From: JAJTFW01 sp964534995
GTDB taxonomy: Bacteria > Bacteroidota > Bacteroidia > AKYH767-A > OLB10
DNA: 8,616 bases
Assembly: GCA_964534995.1 (NCBI GenBank)
Contig: CAZHSC010000114.1
Span: 1 to 8,616, forward strand
Direction of reading: 5' to 3'
Under the pieces are notes generated by a model. It saw nothing but the letters and a program-made list of their open reading frames with translations, ran no database searches and had not been told where the DNA came from. Shown piece after piece: positions 6,379 through 8,616 of this stretch. A program made the position numbers and the translations under genes. Every line of letters starts with the position of its first letter. Within the stretch, counting starts at the first letter, position 1.

Positions 6379-7545
6379 TCAGATGTTGAGGATAACTTTA
6401 CGGATCAGCTCACCGGAAACCCGCCTCGCTTCGGCATCGCTGCTGCGATAGTCATCGAGCGTAGGTGAAGGGAGGAAAGTAACCCGGTGCATGGTCTCTT
6501 CGATTACCTCCTGCATTTGCAAAAAACCAAGTTCATCCTTCAGGAAAGAGGCCACAGTCACTTCATTGGCTGCGTTCATGATGCAGGCAAGGTTCCCCCC
6601 TTTTTCCATGGCCGACTTTGCCAGCCACAGGCTCCTGAATGTATCTTCATCAGGGGCTTCGAAACTGAGTTGCGGGAATTTCATGAAATTAAAACGGGGA
6701 AAATCGGAAGGCAGGCGCTGCGGGTATCCCAAAGCGTATTGTATGGGTAATTTCATGTCAGGTAAACCCATTTGGGCTTTCATGCTTCCGTCACGGAACT
6801 GAACCAGGCTGTGTATAATCGACTGGGGATGCACAATCACTTCTATCTCTGATGGCTGCAGGTCAAAAAGCCATTTTGCCTCTATCATTTCCAGGCCCTT
6901 GTTCATCAGCGTGGAAGAGTCGATGGTTATTTTTGCACCCATACTCCAATTGGGGTGTTTCAAGGCCTCTTTCTTTGTAATATGCTCCAGTTCAGCCCGC
7001 TTTTTTCCACGGAAGGGTCCTCCCGATGCCGTGAGGATAATTTTCTCTATCGGATTGTGCATCTCTCCGGCCAGGCATTGAAAAATAGCAGAGTGCTCTG
7101 AATCAACAGGATATATACTAACCTTGTGTTCCATTGCCAGTTTTGTTACCAGGTCACCCGCTACAACGAGGGTTTCTTTATTGGCAAGTGCAATGTTCTT
7201 TTTATTGCGGATGGCTTCCAGTGTAGGTTCAAGTCCGGCAAATCCAACCATGGCAGTTAAAACAAGGTCGATGCTGTCCATGCTCATGAGTTGAACTATC
7301 GACGCTTGTCCGCCAAATACTTTTACATCCTCTCCGGCCAGCGCATCTTTCAACATTTCCAATTTTGAAGTATCGCATATTGCGATCGCGTTTGGCTTAA
7401 AAATTTTGGCTTGCTGTAAAAGTAAATCTGCATTGCTGTACGCTGTTAAAACTTCCACCCGAAATTGATCCGGATGTGCCTGAATAACTTCAAGGGCTTG
7501 TGTTCCGATAGATCCTGTGGAGCCGAGAATAGCAATGCGTTTCAT
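6379..7545 (-). CDS. dxr: 1-deoxy-D-xylulose 5-phosphate reductoisomerase
   Basis: Dxr rearranges and reduces 1-deoxy-D-xylulose 5-phosphate to 2-C-methyl-D-erythritol 4-phosphate with NADPH, the second (committed) step of the MEP isoprenoid pathway, in the cytoplasm. The N-terminal NADPH-binding motif is GSTGSIG at residues 8-14. The metal-binding residues are Asp148 and Glu150 in PVDSEHSAIFQ (146-156) and Glu219 in NKGLE. Also present are ALANKET (119-125), GGPFRG (175-180), VHPQSIIHS (238-246) and MNAANEV (323-329). The 388-aa length is normal. The ATG at 7545 is chosen because MKRIAILGSTGSIG is the canonical start; an in-frame codon at 7620 would add 25 unrelated residues. TACCTTCG (7570-7563), one base off the Bacteroidota -7 box, lies 18 bases before this ATG, but without a visible -33 box. 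It is divergent from the broken kelch gene. Confidence 0.97.
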   Translation of the reverse strand: MKRIAILGSTGSIGTQALEVIQAHPDQFRVEVLTAYSNADLLLQQAKIFKPNAIAICDTSKLEMLKDALAGEDVKVFGGQASIVQLMSMDSIDLVLTAMVGFAGLEPTLEAIRNKKNIALANKETLVVAGDLVTKLAMEHKVSIYPVDSEHSAIFQCLAGEMHNPIEKIILTASGGPFRGKKRAELEHITKKEALKHPNWSMGAKITIDSSTLMNKGLEMIEAKWLFDLQPSEIEVIVHPQSIIHSLVQFRDGSMKAQMGLPDMKLPIQYALGYPQRLPSDFPRFNFMKFPQLSFEAPDEDTFRSLWLAKSAMEKGGNLACIMNAANEVTVASFLKDELGFLQMQEVIEETMHRVTFLPSPTLDDYRSSDAEARRVSGELIRKVILNI

Positions 7546-7808
7546 AGTAGTAAATAACAGGACGAAGGTAAGAAAGGTTTTGCTCTTTCTGACTCGACCA
7601 TGAGTTGGGAAAAGTTCCACATCACCCGATTGTTTTTTCCTGCATTGATAGTAAAAGCCCTGTTTATATTAATTAAATTTGTTAGCATTTCAAACAATGA
7701 TAAGACAATGAATCTTACGAGATAATCAGGAAAATTCATCTTAAATGAGTTTTTTAACCGGTACATCAATTAAATCCCAATATAAAGTCATAAGCTAAAA
7801 CTAACTTT
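7546..7808. other. Divergent intergenic region between dxr and the kelch pseudogene
   Basis: This 263-base AT-rich spacer should hold promoters for both directions. TAAATTTG (7674-7681) on the plus strand is an exact -7 box, but it lies 128 bases before the kelch start and has no TTTG at the right distance. TAACTTTA (7802-7809) is a one-mismatch box but runs into the ATG. No gene or strong hairpin is seen. Confidence 0.4.
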
Positions 7809-8598
7809 ATGAAACACTTTTTTCTACTTTTTATTATCCTGCTTCCGATGCAGGTAATTTCAGGTGCATGAACTCAAAAAGCAAGCCTGCCTGCGAGTGT
7901 TTAGAGATAATACGGTAGGATTCTCCATCGGAAACAAGGGCTATATTGGCACGGGCTATAATTCGGGAAGCTTCACCCGCCTGCGGGATTTCTGGGAATG
8001 GGATCCGGCTACGGATGTCTGGTTGCAGAAAGCAAATTATGTTGGAGGCGCACTGCAGGGAGCGGCGGGATTTTCATTAAACGGGAAAGGGTATATCGGT
8101 ACAGGTACTATTGGTGCAAATAAGCGGGACTTCTGGTCATGGGACCCTCAAAGCAATGCATGGACACAGGAAATCAATTTTGGAGGCGCGGAACGATGGC
8201 TTGCTTGCGGTTTTAGCATTGGCAACAGAGGATATATCAGCATGGGCTTTTTTTACAGTTTCAACCAATGACTTTTGGGAATTTTGCGATACCTGTTCCA
8301 TCGTAAGCACTAATGAGACGGAGAAGATTCATAATTTTAAAATATTTTATAATGCGGAAGAAAAACAAATGGAACTTATATCAGATGTATATTTTCCAAA
8401 GTGTGAGTTCCGCATAGTTGATATGGCCGGAAGATGCCTGATGACTAAAAAGTATACACAACCAGCTGGGCCGTATCACATTCCGGTTTTCGCCTGATCA
8501 GTGGTGTGTATCTGATATCTATCAGTGACGGGAAGCTTCTGAAATCATTCAAAATTTTTGTTGCTTCCTATCAAGTTTCTAATGCAACTTTAATTTGA
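7809..8598 (+). pseudogene. Broken kelch-repeat protein with T9SS-type C-terminal tail
   Basis: The remnant runs through three frames. Frame A (7809-7901) encodes a signal peptide (MKHFFLLFIILLP...ISGA) and, after an in-frame TGA at 7869-7871 where kelch proteins usually have Trp, TQKASLPASV. A one-base T insertion at 7900-7902 moves to frame B, which encodes three kelch modules with GFSIGNKGYIGTG (from 7918), GFSLNGKGYIGTG (8068) and GFSIGNRGYISMG (8209). Frame B hits TGA at 8269-8271. A shift at the seven-T run 8248-8254 leads to frame C, with NDFWEFCDTC and the start of a C-terminal sorting-like domain (FRIVDMAGR) up to TGA at 8495-8497. A last shift at the T-run 8487-8490 restores frame B with RLISGVYLISISDGKLLKSF, ending in TGA at 8596-8598. 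Intact, it would be about 262 aa, exported by Sec and then by T9SS to the cell surface or outside. Three blades are too few for one beta-propeller, so internal loss is possible. Function unknown. Confidence 0.85.
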
Positions 8599-8616
8599 TT
8601 TTGTATTGATGTTGAA

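Noticed and set aside
7546..7620. Upstream in-frame start of dxr (25 extra residues)
   Set aside because: Dxr proteins start right before the GSTGSIG motif; the extension has no family similarity.
8248..8254. Programmed ribosomal frameshifting at the seven-T run
   Set aside because: The gene also has a nonsense codon and two other shifts, so a single programmed event cannot rescue it.
7864..8271. Kelch frame read as a complete small gene from the GTG at 7864
   Set aside because: The first residues are an out-of-frame reading of the TQKASLPASV segment; the true start and signal peptide are at 7809 in another frame.

Overview
The window looks like a chromosomal segment from a member of the Bacteroidota, most probably the Chitinophagaceae or a close relative. 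The reasons are the promoter-like pairs of the Bacteroidota type (TTTG, about 20 nt, TAnnTTTG), the weak or absent Shine-Dalgarno sequences, a kelch-repeat gene ending in a type IX secretion (T9SS)-like tail, a Bacteroidota-style ScpA and RseP, and a bacterial 3-hydroxyanthranilate dioxygenase. Placement below phylum level is an impression, not a computed result.

Layout. Positions 1-243 are non-coding as far as can be seen. A plus-strand gene for 3-hydroxyanthranilate 3,4-dioxygenase (244-768) converges on a minus-strand block across an 85-base gap that holds a nested hairpin. The minus-strand block, read from high to low coordinates, is dxr (7545-6379), rseP (6199-4862), an unrecognised exported protein (4766-3987), a small outer-membrane beta-barrel protein (3611-2853), scpA (2699-1911) and a YbhN/UPF0104-type membrane protein (1921-854). 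The barrel gene looks like its own transcription unit, with a good promoter in front and a strong intrinsic terminator behind. scpA appears to restart from its own promoter and overlaps the next gene by 11 bases. Divergent from dxr, on the plus strand, lies a broken kelch-repeat/T9SS-tail gene (7809-8598).

How the genes relate. Most are housekeeping genes in a common Bacteroidota setting: isoprenoid precursor synthesis (dxr), envelope-stress and membrane proteolysis (rseP), chromosome condensation (scpA), and a probable NAD or tryptophan-catabolism step (nbaC). The two exported proteins and the membrane protein contribute to the envelope. I see no RNA gene, CRISPR array, transposase or prophage, and no new multi-gene system. 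The most noteworthy item is the kelch pseudogene. It carries one nonsense codon and three apparent single-base frameshifts, all at T-runs, and its path can be traced by the regular spacing of the kelch blades. The nested hairpin at 792-837 and the unrecognised exported protein next to rseP are the next items to check.
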